From: Buchananella sp. 14KM1171
GTDB taxonomy: Bacteria; Actinomycetota; Actinomycetes; Actinomycetales; Actinomycetaceae
DNA: 64,000 nucleotides
Direction of reading: 5' to 3'
NCBI RefSeq assembly: GCF_041380365.1
Contig: NZ_CP159981.1
Span: 930,001 to 994,000, forward strand
The notes beneath the pieces are model-generated. The model ran no database searches. It saw nothing but the letters and a program-made list of their open reading frames with translations, and was not told where the DNA came from. This document shows, in pieces, positions 27,401 through 35,600 of this stretch. A program made the position numbers and the translations under genes. How positions within the stretch are numbered: position 1 is the stretch's first letter; each line of letters opens with the position of its first letter.

Positions 27401-28488
27401 ACGCCTTTACTGGTCTGGAAGTCCTCACCGGTGAGGTGAAGTACATCGTTACCGTTACCGCCCCGTTCGGTTACGTGCCGACCAAGGCCGGCATGAACAA
27501 CGGTGCTGGTAGTGATGACTCTTCTACCCAGACCTCGGCCAGCGTGGCAGACCTGTCCACCGACGGGGCCAACGACCCCACCTTGGACTTTGGTTTCATC
27601 AAGGCCAAGGTGTCCGTGGGTGACTACGTCTGGTTCGACAAGAACAAGGACGGCCTCCAAGACACCGGCGAGCCCGGTATCAAGGACGTCACCCTGACCC
27701 TGACCGGCCCGGACGGTAAGAGCGTCACCGACGTCAACGGCAACCCCGTTGGCCCGGTCAAGACCGACGAGCACGGCAAGTACCTCTTTGAGAACCTGCC
27801 CGTGCTACCCCAGGGTGAGTCCTACACCGTCACGGTCAGCGACCCGGCCGGCTACCTGCCCACCAAGGCCGGTACCAACAACGGCCAGGGAGCCAACGAC
27901 TCTTCCACCACGACCTCGGTCAGCCTGGCAGACCTGTCCACCGACAGCGCTAGCGACCTGACCTTGGACTTTGGCTACTACAAGCCCTCAGTTACCGTGG
28001 GTGACTACGTCTTTGAAGACCTCAACGACAACGGAATCCAGGACAACACCGACAAGCCCATCGCTGGTGTGACCCTGAAGATCACCGGACCCGACGGCAA
28101 GGACGTCACCGACGTCAACGGCAACCCCGTTGGCCCGGTCAAGACCGACGAGAACGGCAAGTACCTTTTCGACAACCTGCCCGTCCTGAAGGACAACCAG
28201 TCCTACACCGTCACCATCACCCCGCCCGCGGGCTACCAGCCGGCCAAGACCGGCCAGGGCACCCGGGAAACCGACTCCTCTACCGACAAGGCCACCACCA
28301 TCGGCCTGACCAAGGACGGGGACAAGGACCTCTCCCTGGACTTCGGCTTCAAAAAGCCCACCACCAAGGGCGGCAAGGGAGGCAAGCTGGCCAAGACCGG
28401 CACCAACGCCCTCACCCTAGCCCCCTACGCCCTAACCCTGCTGGCAGCCGGAGGCACACTCCTCCTCCTACGCCGCAAGAAGAACTAG
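21436..28488 (+). CDS. Giant LAxTG-anchored adhesin 1 with SdrD_B-like and DUF11-like repeats
   Basis: 2350 aa. A signal peptide (residues 1-35) ends in GDAEA. Residues 36-528 are a non-repetitive adhesin-like head. From 530 there are nine SdrD_B-like domains opening VSVGDYVWFDxNKDGLQD; the DxNxDGxxD loop is a calcium-site type. They are interleaved with four DUF11-like domains opening GIDIEKYDG, each with a Cys pair. The sorting signal LAKTG (2318-2322), a hydrophobic stretch and RRKKN end the protein, so it should be sortase-linked to peptidoglycan; LAxTG suits a class E sortase, none of which lies in the window. Residues 935-2350 appear identical to the C-terminal part of adhesin 2. Ligand unknown. 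Confidence 0.93.
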   Translation: MQGKVKAKWLSLLSVLAVLLTSIGLVTLFNGDAEAGEPGQNEAVTITNITVKKLTGGVETDDVAHKWSRVNVKWDWDARNANPQVGQHFTLGFPFEPVSYKFVDTKEFELKLDQGSKPTIAVCYPNRGPGEAKPFIKCVFTDGLTTAVQEQGLSNLRGNAWIESVAHESNGKTELEFNANGTKIMVPTPGGEPITAPIGNYWIQPPDKSNWGVTSETARIVWHVQFSGKVLREMMNKSQIPDEIVIHDSLSQGQVYEGSYGFVATAVDLPTEGDIEDLCIFDHAGICSVETFPYPKRPGHSLGNLGEVTVQAEFSNGNRAAKFTIRRTGAPLRDDVNYRLTYRTKPTTPNEKIDINTTYSNEARIEGVNKKLYSSARYRVTAGGTAQMDPGYGTFAISKIAKGEAKTALPDGERVRFLVDWQLPANKPNASDHPGWVEPNRPLYVEVPLDRVVTYLPETNTRMPFPAGTTITLTEDTNWTSSGLPGGIKFETPSVTIDGGQASSTPVATFVIVSNKVIEAEYTNTFSFKAVSVGDYVWFDKNKDGLQDDSDEPLNGVTLTISRTDGKPVKDVNGAPVTTTTTNSQGKYLFDNLEILPAGQKYKVTVTPPSGYLPTKPEQGTDRSKDSSTGSATARELPNGGDSDLTLDFGFVKTVPGIDIEKYDGNWAGVKFNGDTPEMNNGQPATLPAGDRDSADTALVLSGLEAQPVKFTVTNTGTDGLKNIVVTDRTSAGPALTNLKCRINNQDVAAVGGVVTAPADWVLPVKGSFECTGTLPKLSEADTSGAYHTTHANSATVEATPVAGGDKVSDSDEWHAKRGKVSVGDYVWFDKNKDGLQDNTDVPLGEVTLTLSRTDNQPAKKIDGSVVTTTKTAANGKYLFPDLEILPAGVNYKVTVTAPAGYKPTVEGPQNGSGANDSSTDNATAKDLPNDGNSDLTLDFGFVKTAPGIDIEKYDGVWAGVQFNGDKPVLSNGQPAVLPAGDRDGADQALVLSGLEAQPVKFTVTNTGEDALKNVVVTDRTNGGPALTDFKCRIDNKDVAGVNGVVTAPADWVFAAKASFECTGTLPKLAEADATGAYHTSHANTATVEAVPVAGGDKVTDSDEWHAKRGKVSVGDYVWFDANKDGLQDNSDVPLKDVTLTISRTDNKPAKKIDGSVVTTTTTDAAGKYLFADLEILPAGVKYKVAVTTPDNYEPTTAGAGSDRAKDSSTGSETAVELPTDGGKDLSLDFGFVKKPTGIDIEKYDGAWSGVTFDQDGNAELVNGQPKVLPAGDRDTEDAALVLSGLAAQPVKFTVTNTGKGELNNVKVTDQTLAGPALTDLKCHINGTDIAAVNGVVTAPADWIFAPQASFDCTATLPAITDAAKHANKATVEATPVAGGDKVSDNDDWHAKRGKVSVGDYVWFDANKDGLQDTSDVPLQDVTLALSRTDDKPAKKIDGSVVTTTKTDAAGKYLFADLEILPAGVKYKVTVAPPVNYEPTTAGVGTDRAKDSSTDSETAVELPNDGDKDLTLDFGFVKKPTGIDIEKYDGAWSGVVFDQAGNAELVDGQPKVLPAGDRDTEDAALVLSGLAAQPVKFTVTNTGKGELNNVKVSDTTIVGPALTDFKCRIDGADVVAVDGVVSAPAAWVFAPKASFECTATLAAMTDAAKHANTARVEATPVAGGDKLTDSDNWHAKRGKVSVGDYVWYDANKDGLQDASDVALEDVTLTLSRTDGKPAKKVDGSVVTTTTTDATGKYLFADLEILPAGAKYVVTVTNPRGFVPTTPGAGSDRAKDSSTGSETAVVLPNDGDKDLSLDFGFVKAKVSVGDYVWFDANKDGLQDDDEKGIKDVVLTISRTDGKPVKDADGNPVTTTTTDASGMYLFKDLEMLPAGEKYVVTVTDPAGYVPTKAEAGSDRAKDSSTGSATAQELTQDGAKDLTLDFGFFFPEVSVGDYVWYDVNKDGLQDGTDVPLKDVTLTISRSDGKPVNNADHTARTELTTTTDEHGKYAFTGLEVLTGEVKYIVTVTAPFGYVPTKAGMNNGAGSDDSSTQTSASVADLSTDGANDPTLDFGFIKAKVSVGDYVWFDKNKDGLQDTGEPGIKDVTLTLTGPDGKSVTDVNGNPVGPVKTDEHGKYLFENLPVLPQGESYTVTVSDPAGYLPTKAGTNNGQGANDSSTTTSVSLADLSTDSASDLTLDFGYYKPSVTVGDYVFEDLNDNGIQDNTDKPIAGVTLKITGPDGKDVTDVNGNPVGPVKTDENGKYLFDNLPVLKDNQSYTVTITPPAGYQPAKTGQGTRETDSSTDKATTIGLTKDGDKDLSLDFGFKKPTTKGGKGGKLAKTGTNALTLAPYALTLLAAGGTLLLLRRKKN

Positions 28489-28593
28489 CCCACAACGCTA
28501 GAACCAGGAGACCAAACCCCTAAAACAGGCAAACTCTCCTAAACCCCCAGGGCCCGGACTGGACCACCAACAAACGGACCAGCCCGGGCCCTG
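24238..28593 (+). repeat. 4356-bp near-identical block, copy 1
   Basis: Matches 30848-35203 at a constant offset of 6610 bp without indels. Only two differences were noticed, both silent Gly codon changes (28089 a versus 34699 c; 28320 g versus 34930 a). It begins mid-gene at the end of an SdrD_B-like domain and runs through the stop codon to the last base of the downstream hairpin. It indicates recent duplication or gene conversion. Confidence 0.95.
28548..28593 (+). terminator. Terminator-like hairpin after adhesin 1
   Basis: A 15-bp stem (CAGGGCCCGGACTGG with CCAGCCCGGGCCCTG, one mismatch) around a 16-base loop, 60 bp after the stop codon. No T tract follows, so termination may be weak or Rho-assisted. 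The near-identical block ends at its last base. Confidence 0.6.
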
Positions 28594-28942
28594 GCATTTG
28601 CGAATGCTTTTCAATAGCGAGGAGCGCCGCGCCCGCACCGTCATGCATTCGCATATTCGCAAGTTTGCACTCTTTGGCGACTTCTGCAATTGCCACCCCT
28701 CACACCTGCACCAAGGGGGCAGAACTGGCGGAATATCAGCTCAAAACGAGTGTTACGACACAGACAACAAGTTCACTAAACAACTAAATCGCCCCTTGTG
28801 GCTTGCGGGCCCATACTGCTAGCTCGAAACTCGAACTGAATAGGTCTAGTCAATATAGAGTGATCGCTAAGCGGCCTCTCTCAGCCTTCCAAGTTGGCAG
28901 CCCACGTGGTCTGCCTACGTCCTTACTCGGAATCGAGGCACC
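28594..28942. other. Intergenic region upstream of adhesin 2, AT-richer, no gene seen
   Basis: About 350 bp of lower-GC DNA unlike the leader of adhesin 1. It holds an inverted repeat TGCGAATGC (28599-28607) and GCATTCGCA (28645-28653). It presumably contains a separate promoter for adhesin 2, but I cannot place hexamers with confidence. GAGGCACC precedes the ATG. Confidence 0.5.
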
Positions 28943-31900
28943 ATGCATAGTTCAACGAGGAATCGAGCAATATCGTTCGCCACCGCGCTAAGCCTTTTGC
29001 TGGCAGCTATCGCGGTGGTGCTGTCAATCTCTCCCGGCGCGTCAGCGACCACCAACACGGACATCGTCGTCCACAGCGTGAAGGTGCAGCGCTACGTCGG
29101 CGCCGGAGCACCGCCCACCTGCGATGACCGGCCGGTCACGCACGGCGCTCGCGTCTGCATCACCTGGAAGTGGGACGCCTCTCAGGCCAACCCCAAGGCC
29201 GGGGACAGCTTCTACCTGGGCCTGCCGCAGAACTTCACGCTCAACGACGTAGCCCCCTACGACCTTGAGACCCCGATCGTGAACGTGCAGTCCGGCGAGA
29301 CCACGATGCAGAAGATCGGCAGCTGCGTGCTACGCCAGCAGACCAACCAGGCTCCGGCCCGCGTCACCTGTACTTTCGACGAGGGGCTTACCCACGCCCA
29401 GGAGCTCGGCAACGAGCACCTCACTGGCGACGGCTGGATCGCAGCTCGCGTACACCACGTAGATGACTCCGTCTCCGGCAATTTCGACCTCAACGGCAAG
29501 GTCGAGAGCGAGAACTACCCGGGCGGCAATCCAATCCCCGCCCCCGGCCCTGGCACTTACTGGGAGCGCCCCATCGATAAGGGTTCCGATGGCGTTCGCC
29601 ACGACACTAAGCGCATCTGGTGGCACATTCGCTTCAACTCCAACGTGCTTGCCCGCCGCCTCAACGGCTCCATCCCCAACCCGCTCCTCATTAGCGACGT
29701 CACTAGCGCGGGCCACAAGTTCCAGACCGACAGCCCTCTGACCATCCGCGTGCTGAACTCTCAGAGCCAGCCGTCTCCGGGCAAGACGATCCGGGTTGGT
29801 ACCACCGACCCGAACCGCGCCCCGATCATCAACGCCGAGGGCCGCACCACCTTCTCCATCGAGCGGACATTCTCTGAGGGCGACAGCAAGATGTCCCTGG
29901 CTATCCGCCCGAACGACGGAGCGGACTGGGAGCCCAACACCAACTACATGATCTCCTACGCCACCCTGCCAAAGACGGACAGCGGCGTGGCCGACCCCGG
30001 CATCATCTACTCCAACAAGGTCGAGATTGTCGGACTGGGCGAGACGATCACCAACAACCAGAACTACGTGGCCGCTGCGGGCGGTAGCGCCACGATGACC
30101 GCCGGCTACGGCTCGTTCTCCGTGGTCAAGCTGGTCGATGGCCCCGCCGCAAATCTGGTCGACCCCAACACCCGAGTGGTCGTCAACGTGAAGTGGACCC
30201 TGCCGGGCGGGAAGACCGCAGCCGACTACCCGGGCTGGACTGCCCCGCCCAGCAACCCGTTCCCGCTTACTCTGCCCATCGGCCAGATCACGAGCTACCT
30301 GCCCAACCCGCTGCCGTTCCCCGCGGACACCACGATTGAAATCAGCGAGGCTTCGGCAGCTCCCGGTGGACCCGAGATCATCTGGAGTAACCCCCGCTTC
30401 CAGATCGGCGCAAACAGCAATACCACCTCCACCGCTACGTTCGACATCGCGGGCGGAAGCGTCACTCCCGTTCAGCTCACGAACTCCGCCAGCTTCAAGC
30501 AGGTGCGTGTGGGTGACTACGTGTGGTTTGACAAGAACAAGGACGGCCTGCAGGACAACACCGACGAACCGTTGCAGAACGTCACCCTGACGATCTCGCG
30601 TTCAGACAACGCCACGGTCAACAGCGCAGACGGCTCGGCCTACCCGAACACCTCCACGCAGACCAACGCCAGCGGCGCCTACAGCTTCGACAACCTGGAG
30701 GTGCTGCCTGCCGGTACCCACTACGTCGTCACCGTCACTAATCCTTCCGGCTACAAGCCGACCAAGGCCAACGTCGGCACCAACCCGGCTCTCGACTCCT
30801 CTACCGGTAGCGCCGAGTCCGGCGACCTAGTCAACGACGGGGATGCAGACCTGACGTTGGACTTTGGTTTTGTGAAGACTGCGCCGGGTATTGATATTGA
30901 GAAGTACGACGGTGTTTGGGCTGGTGTTCAGTTCAATGGCGATAAGCCGGTGTTGAGTAATGGTCAGCCTGCGGTGTTGCCTGCTGGTGACCGTGATGGT
31001 GCTGACCAGGCTTTGGTGCTTTCTGGCCTGGAGGCCCAGCCGGTGAAGTTCACTGTGACTAACACTGGTGAGGACGCGTTGAAGAACGTGGTGGTCACCG
31101 ACCGTACTAATGGTGGCCCGGCCCTGACCGACTTCAAGTGCCGCATCGACAACAAGGACGTGGCTGGGGTTAATGGTGTGGTCACTGCTCCGGCTGATTG
31201 GGTGTTTGCTGCCAAGGCCTCGTTTGAGTGCACCGGTACGCTGCCCAAGCTGGCCGAGGCTGACGCCACTGGCGCCTACCACACCAGCCACGCCAACACC
31301 GCCACGGTTGAGGCTGTCCCGGTTGCTGGTGGTGACAAGGTCACTGATAGCGATGAGTGGCACGCCAAGCGCGGCAAGGTGAGTGTGGGTGACTACGTCT
31401 GGTTCGACGCGAACAAGGACGGCCTGCAGGACAACTCTGATGTGCCGCTGAAGGACGTCACCCTGACCATCTCGCGCACCGACAACAAGCCGGCCAAGAA
31501 GATCGACGGCAGCGTGGTGACCACCACGACCACTGACGCTGCGGGTAAGTACCTCTTCGCCGACCTGGAAATCCTCCCGGCAGGCGTGAAGTACAAGGTT
31601 GCTGTTACCACCCCGGATAACTACGAGCCCACCACTGCTGGTGCTGGTAGCGACCGCGCCAAGGACTCCTCCACTGGTAGCGAGACCGCGGTAGAGCTGC
31701 CCACTGATGGCGGCAAGGACCTGAGCCTGGACTTTGGTTTTGTTAAGAAGCCCACGGGTATCGACATCGAGAAGTACGACGGTGCCTGGAGCGGGGTGAC
31801 CTTCGACCAGGACGGTAACGCCGAACTGGTTAACGGCCAGCCCAAGGTCCTGCCCGCTGGTGACCGTGACACCGAGGACGCGGCCCTGGTCCTTTCTGGC

Positions 31901-34900
31901 CTGGCTGCCCAGCCGGTGAAGTTCACCGTTACCAACACTGGTAAGGGCGAGCTGAACAACGTCAAGGTCACCGACCAGACTCTGGCCGGCCCGGCCCTGA
32001 CCGATCTGAAGTGCCACATCAACGGCACCGACATTGCTGCTGTTAACGGCGTGGTCACTGCTCCGGCCGACTGGATCTTCGCACCCCAGGCCTCCTTTGA
32101 CTGCACCGCTACCCTGCCGGCCATCACGGACGCTGCCAAGCACGCCAACAAGGCCACCGTTGAGGCCACCCCGGTTGCTGGTGGTGACAAGGTCAGCGAC
32201 AACGACGACTGGCACGCCAAGCGCGGCAAGGTGAGTGTGGGTGACTACGTCTGGTTCGACGCGAACAAGGACGGCCTGCAAGACACCAGCGACGTGCCGC
32301 TGCAGGACGTCACCCTGGCCCTGTCCCGCACGGACGACAAGCCGGCCAAGAAGATCGACGGCAGCGTGGTTACCACCACCAAGACCGACGCGGCCGGTAA
32401 GTACCTCTTCGCCGACCTGGAAATCCTCCCGGCAGGCGTGAAGTACAAGGTCACCGTCGCACCCCCGGTCAACTACGAGCCCACCACTGCTGGTGTCGGG
32501 ACCGACCGCGCCAAGGACTCCTCCACCGACAGCGAGACTGCGGTAGAGCTGCCCAACGATGGGGACAAGGACCTCACGCTGGACTTTGGTTTTGTTAAGA
32601 AGCCCACGGGTATCGACATTGAGAAGTACGACGGTGCTTGGAGTGGGGTGGTCTTTGACCAGGCGGGTAACGCTGAGCTGGTTGATGGTCAGCCCAAGGT
32701 CTTGCCCGCTGGTGACCGTGACACCGAGGATGCGGCCCTGGTGCTTTCTGGTCTGGCTGCCCAGCCGGTGAAGTTCACCGTGACTAACACGGGTAAGGGC
32801 GAGTTGAACAATGTCAAGGTTTCTGACACCACGATTGTTGGCCCGGCCCTGACCGACTTCAAGTGCCGTATTGATGGCGCTGATGTGGTGGCTGTTGATG
32901 GTGTGGTTAGTGCTCCGGCGGCTTGGGTGTTTGCGCCCAAGGCTTCGTTTGAGTGCACCGCTACCCTGGCGGCCATGACGGATGCGGCCAAGCACGCTAA
33001 CACCGCCCGGGTGGAGGCCACCCCGGTGGCTGGTGGTGACAAGCTCACCGATAGCGATAACTGGCACGCCAAGCGCGGCAAGGTGAGTGTGGGTGACTAC
33101 GTCTGGTACGACGCCAACAAGGACGGTCTGCAAGACGCCAGCGACGTGGCGTTGGAGGATGTGACCTTGACCCTGTCTCGCACGGACGGCAAGCCGGCCA
33201 AGAAGGTCGACGGCAGCGTGGTTACCACCACCACGACCGACGCGACCGGTAAGTACTTGTTTGCTGACCTGGAGATCTTGCCGGCAGGCGCGAAGTACGT
33301 GGTGACGGTTACCAACCCGCGTGGTTTTGTTCCCACCACTCCTGGGGCTGGCAGTGACCGGGCCAAGGACTCCTCTACTGGTAGCGAGACCGCGGTCGTG
33401 TTGCCTAATGATGGGGACAAGGACCTGAGTTTGGACTTTGGTTTTGTTAAGGCCAAGGTGAGTGTGGGTGACTACGTCTGGTTCGACGCGAACAAGGACG
33501 GCCTGCAAGACGATGACGAAAAGGGCATCAAGGACGTGGTTTTGACCATCTCGCGTACGGACGGCAAGCCCGTTAAGGACGCTGATGGCAACCCGGTTAC
33601 CACCACCACTACCGACGCTAGCGGCATGTACCTGTTTAAGGACTTGGAGATGCTGCCAGCGGGTGAGAAGTACGTGGTTACTGTCACCGACCCGGCCGGC
33701 TACGTACCCACCAAGGCCGAGGCGGGCAGCGACCGGGCCAAGGACTCCTCTACTGGTAGTGCTACCGCCCAGGAACTGACCCAGGACGGGGCTAAGGACC
33801 TCACCCTTGACTTTGGTTTCTTCTTCCCCGAGGTCAGCGTGGGTGACTACGTCTGGTACGACGTCAACAAGGACGGCCTGCAAGACGGCACCGATGTGCC
33901 ACTCAAGGACGTCACCCTGACCATCTCCCGTAGCGACGGTAAGCCGGTCAACAACGCTGACCACACCGCCCGCACCGAGCTGACCACCACCACCGACGAG
34001 CACGGCAAGTACGCCTTTACTGGTCTGGAAGTCCTCACCGGTGAGGTGAAGTACATCGTTACCGTTACCGCCCCGTTCGGTTACGTGCCGACCAAGGCCG
34101 GCATGAACAACGGTGCTGGTAGTGATGACTCTTCTACCCAGACCTCGGCCAGCGTGGCAGACCTGTCCACCGACGGGGCCAACGACCCCACCTTGGACTT
34201 TGGTTTCATCAAGGCCAAGGTGTCCGTGGGTGACTACGTCTGGTTCGACAAGAACAAGGACGGCCTCCAAGACACCGGCGAGCCCGGTATCAAGGACGTC
34301 ACCCTGACCCTGACCGGCCCGGACGGTAAGAGCGTCACCGACGTCAACGGCAACCCCGTTGGCCCGGTCAAGACCGACGAGCACGGCAAGTACCTCTTTG
34401 AGAACCTGCCCGTGCTACCCCAGGGTGAGTCCTACACCGTCACGGTCAGCGACCCGGCCGGCTACCTGCCCACCAAGGCCGGTACCAACAACGGCCAGGG
34501 AGCCAACGACTCTTCCACCACGACCTCGGTCAGCCTGGCAGACCTGTCCACCGACAGCGCTAGCGACCTGACCTTGGACTTTGGCTACTACAAGCCCTCA
34601 GTTACCGTGGGTGACTACGTCTTTGAAGACCTCAACGACAACGGAATCCAGGACAACACCGACAAGCCCATCGCTGGTGTGACCCTGAAGATCACCGGCC
34701 CCGACGGCAAGGACGTCACCGACGTCAACGGCAACCCCGTTGGCCCGGTCAAGACCGACGAGAACGGCAAGTACCTTTTCGACAACCTGCCCGTCCTGAA
34801 GGACAACCAGTCCTACACCGTCACCATCACCCCGCCCGCGGGCTACCAGCCGGCCAAGACCGGCCAGGGCACCCGGGAAACCGACTCCTCTACCGACAAG

Positions 34901-35098
34901 GCCACCACCATCGGCCTGACCAAGGACGGAGACAAGGACCTCTCCCTGGACTTCGGCTTCAAAAAGCCCACCACCAAGGGCGGCAAGGGAGGCAAGCTGG
35001 CCAAGACCGGCACCAACGCCCTCACCCTAGCCCCCTACGCCCTAACCCTGCTGGCAGCCGGAGGCACACTCCTCCTCCTACGCCGCAAGAAGAACTAG
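28943..35098 (+). CDS. Giant LAxTG-anchored adhesin 2 with SdrD_B-like and DUF11-like repeats
   Basis: 2051 aa. A signal peptide (1-35) ends in SPGASA. The head (36-518) has the same plan as adhesin 1 (signal peptide, KWDASQANPKAGDSFYLGLP-like early motif, a YGSFSVVK segment) but clearly different sequence. Then come eight SdrD_B-like and three DUF11-like domains, and LAKTG at 2019-2023 with a hydrophobic stretch and RRKKN. From residue 636 on it appears identical to adhesin 1, while the head and first SdrD_B-like domain are distinct. The pair thus displays two different heads on the same stalk. Sortase-anchored surface protein; ligand unknown. Confidence 0.93.
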   Translation: MHSSTRNRAISFATALSLLLAAIAVVLSISPGASATTNTDIVVHSVKVQRYVGAGAPPTCDDRPVTHGARVCITWKWDASQANPKAGDSFYLGLPQNFTLNDVAPYDLETPIVNVQSGETTMQKIGSCVLRQQTNQAPARVTCTFDEGLTHAQELGNEHLTGDGWIAARVHHVDDSVSGNFDLNGKVESENYPGGNPIPAPGPGTYWERPIDKGSDGVRHDTKRIWWHIRFNSNVLARRLNGSIPNPLLISDVTSAGHKFQTDSPLTIRVLNSQSQPSPGKTIRVGTTDPNRAPIINAEGRTTFSIERTFSEGDSKMSLAIRPNDGADWEPNTNYMISYATLPKTDSGVADPGIIYSNKVEIVGLGETITNNQNYVAAAGGSATMTAGYGSFSVVKLVDGPAANLVDPNTRVVVNVKWTLPGGKTAADYPGWTAPPSNPFPLTLPIGQITSYLPNPLPFPADTTIEISEASAAPGGPEIIWSNPRFQIGANSNTTSTATFDIAGGSVTPVQLTNSASFKQVRVGDYVWFDKNKDGLQDNTDEPLQNVTLTISRSDNATVNSADGSAYPNTSTQTNASGAYSFDNLEVLPAGTHYVVTVTNPSGYKPTKANVGTNPALDSSTGSAESGDLVNDGDADLTLDFGFVKTAPGIDIEKYDGVWAGVQFNGDKPVLSNGQPAVLPAGDRDGADQALVLSGLEAQPVKFTVTNTGEDALKNVVVTDRTNGGPALTDFKCRIDNKDVAGVNGVVTAPADWVFAAKASFECTGTLPKLAEADATGAYHTSHANTATVEAVPVAGGDKVTDSDEWHAKRGKVSVGDYVWFDANKDGLQDNSDVPLKDVTLTISRTDNKPAKKIDGSVVTTTTTDAAGKYLFADLEILPAGVKYKVAVTTPDNYEPTTAGAGSDRAKDSSTGSETAVELPTDGGKDLSLDFGFVKKPTGIDIEKYDGAWSGVTFDQDGNAELVNGQPKVLPAGDRDTEDAALVLSGLAAQPVKFTVTNTGKGELNNVKVTDQTLAGPALTDLKCHINGTDIAAVNGVVTAPADWIFAPQASFDCTATLPAITDAAKHANKATVEATPVAGGDKVSDNDDWHAKRGKVSVGDYVWFDANKDGLQDTSDVPLQDVTLALSRTDDKPAKKIDGSVVTTTKTDAAGKYLFADLEILPAGVKYKVTVAPPVNYEPTTAGVGTDRAKDSSTDSETAVELPNDGDKDLTLDFGFVKKPTGIDIEKYDGAWSGVVFDQAGNAELVDGQPKVLPAGDRDTEDAALVLSGLAAQPVKFTVTNTGKGELNNVKVSDTTIVGPALTDFKCRIDGADVVAVDGVVSAPAAWVFAPKASFECTATLAAMTDAAKHANTARVEATPVAGGDKLTDSDNWHAKRGKVSVGDYVWYDANKDGLQDASDVALEDVTLTLSRTDGKPAKKVDGSVVTTTTTDATGKYLFADLEILPAGAKYVVTVTNPRGFVPTTPGAGSDRAKDSSTGSETAVVLPNDGDKDLSLDFGFVKAKVSVGDYVWFDANKDGLQDDDEKGIKDVVLTISRTDGKPVKDADGNPVTTTTTDASGMYLFKDLEMLPAGEKYVVTVTDPAGYVPTKAEAGSDRAKDSSTGSATAQELTQDGAKDLTLDFGFFFPEVSVGDYVWYDVNKDGLQDGTDVPLKDVTLTISRSDGKPVNNADHTARTELTTTTDEHGKYAFTGLEVLTGEVKYIVTVTAPFGYVPTKAGMNNGAGSDDSSTQTSASVADLSTDGANDPTLDFGFIKAKVSVGDYVWFDKNKDGLQDTGEPGIKDVTLTLTGPDGKSVTDVNGNPVGPVKTDEHGKYLFENLPVLPQGESYTVTVSDPAGYLPTKAGTNNGQGANDSSTTTSVSLADLSTDSASDLTLDFGYYKPSVTVGDYVFEDLNDNGIQDNTDKPIAGVTLKITGPDGKDVTDVNGNPVGPVKTDENGKYLFDNLPVLKDNQSYTVTITPPAGYQPAKTGQGTRETDSSTDKATTIGLTKDGDKDLSLDFGFKKPTTKGGKGGKLAKTGTNALTLAPYALTLLAAGGTLLLLRRKKN

Positions 35099-35203
35099 CC
35101 CACAACGCTAGAACCAGGAGACCAAACCCCTAAAACAGGCAAACTCTCCTAAACCCCCAGGGCCCGGACTGGACCACCAACAAACGGACCAGCCCGGGCC
35201 CTG
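30848..35203 (+). repeat. 4356-bp near-identical block, copy 2
   Basis: Partner of 24238-28593; it covers the 3' two thirds of adhesin 2, its stop codon and the following hairpin. Sequence before and after the block is unrelated between the two loci. Confidence 0.95.
35158..35203 (+). terminator. Terminator-like hairpin after adhesin 2
   Basis: Second copy of the 15-bp stem with one mismatch found after adhesin 1, 59 bp after the stop codon, again without a T tract. Confidence 0.6.
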
Positions 35204-35250
35204 CCACACCCACAAGCCTCGGCCACTAACCCAAACCCGACACTCAGGGC

Positions 35251-35430
35251 CCCAGCTCGACGTTTGGTGTTCCAGCTCGACGTTTGACGCCCCAGCTCGA
35301 CGTTTGGTGCCCCAGCTCGACGTTTGGTGTTCCAGCTCGACGTTTGGAGCTTCAACTCGACGTTAACCAGGGGCAGAACGTCGAGTTGAAGACCCCAACG
35401 TCGAGTCCAAGCCACGAACGTCGAGTCCCA
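35251..35430. repeat. Phased 20-bp array B (6 forward + 3 inverted TCGACGTT elements)
   Basis: TCGACGTT starts at 35257, 35277, 35297, 35317, 35337 and 35357; the reverse complement AACGTCGA starts at 35377, 35397 and 35417. Every step is exactly 20 bp, including across the switch. Spacers are 12 bp and variable. The central pair forms a perfect 15-bp stem (35350-35364 with 35377-35391) around the loop AACCAGGGGCAG. It lies just downstream of adhesin 2. Confidence 0.92.
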
Positions 35431-35440
35431 ACAACCCAGT

Positions 35441-35580
35441 CGCCCGCCAATGGCGGAGGGGCTGGTGGTGGAGTCTGGGTGGCGAGTCGCGGCGGTGCGC
35501 CCGCCAACGGCGCAGGGGCTGGTGGTGGAGTCTGGGCGGCGGGTCGCGGCGGTGCGCCCGCCAACGGCGCAGGGGCTGGT
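35441..35580. repeat. 57-bp tandem repeat between arrays B and C
   Basis: The word AGGGGCTGGTGGTGG starts at 35457 and 35514, and AGGGGCTGGTG at 35571, spaced exactly 57 bp. That gives two full units plus partial flanking ones. The period is a multiple of three, but no start codon with a ribosome site makes a credible gene here. Confidence 0.85.
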
Positions 35581-35600
35581 GTCACCAGGGGCCGGGCCCT

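Noticed and set aside
23272-27774. 1500-codon open frame on the minus strand opposite adhesin 1 (and its copy opposite adhesin 2)
   Set aside because: It mirrors the repetitive sense codons (high GC, few stops in that frame), has no credible domains, and lies wholly inside a clear gene.
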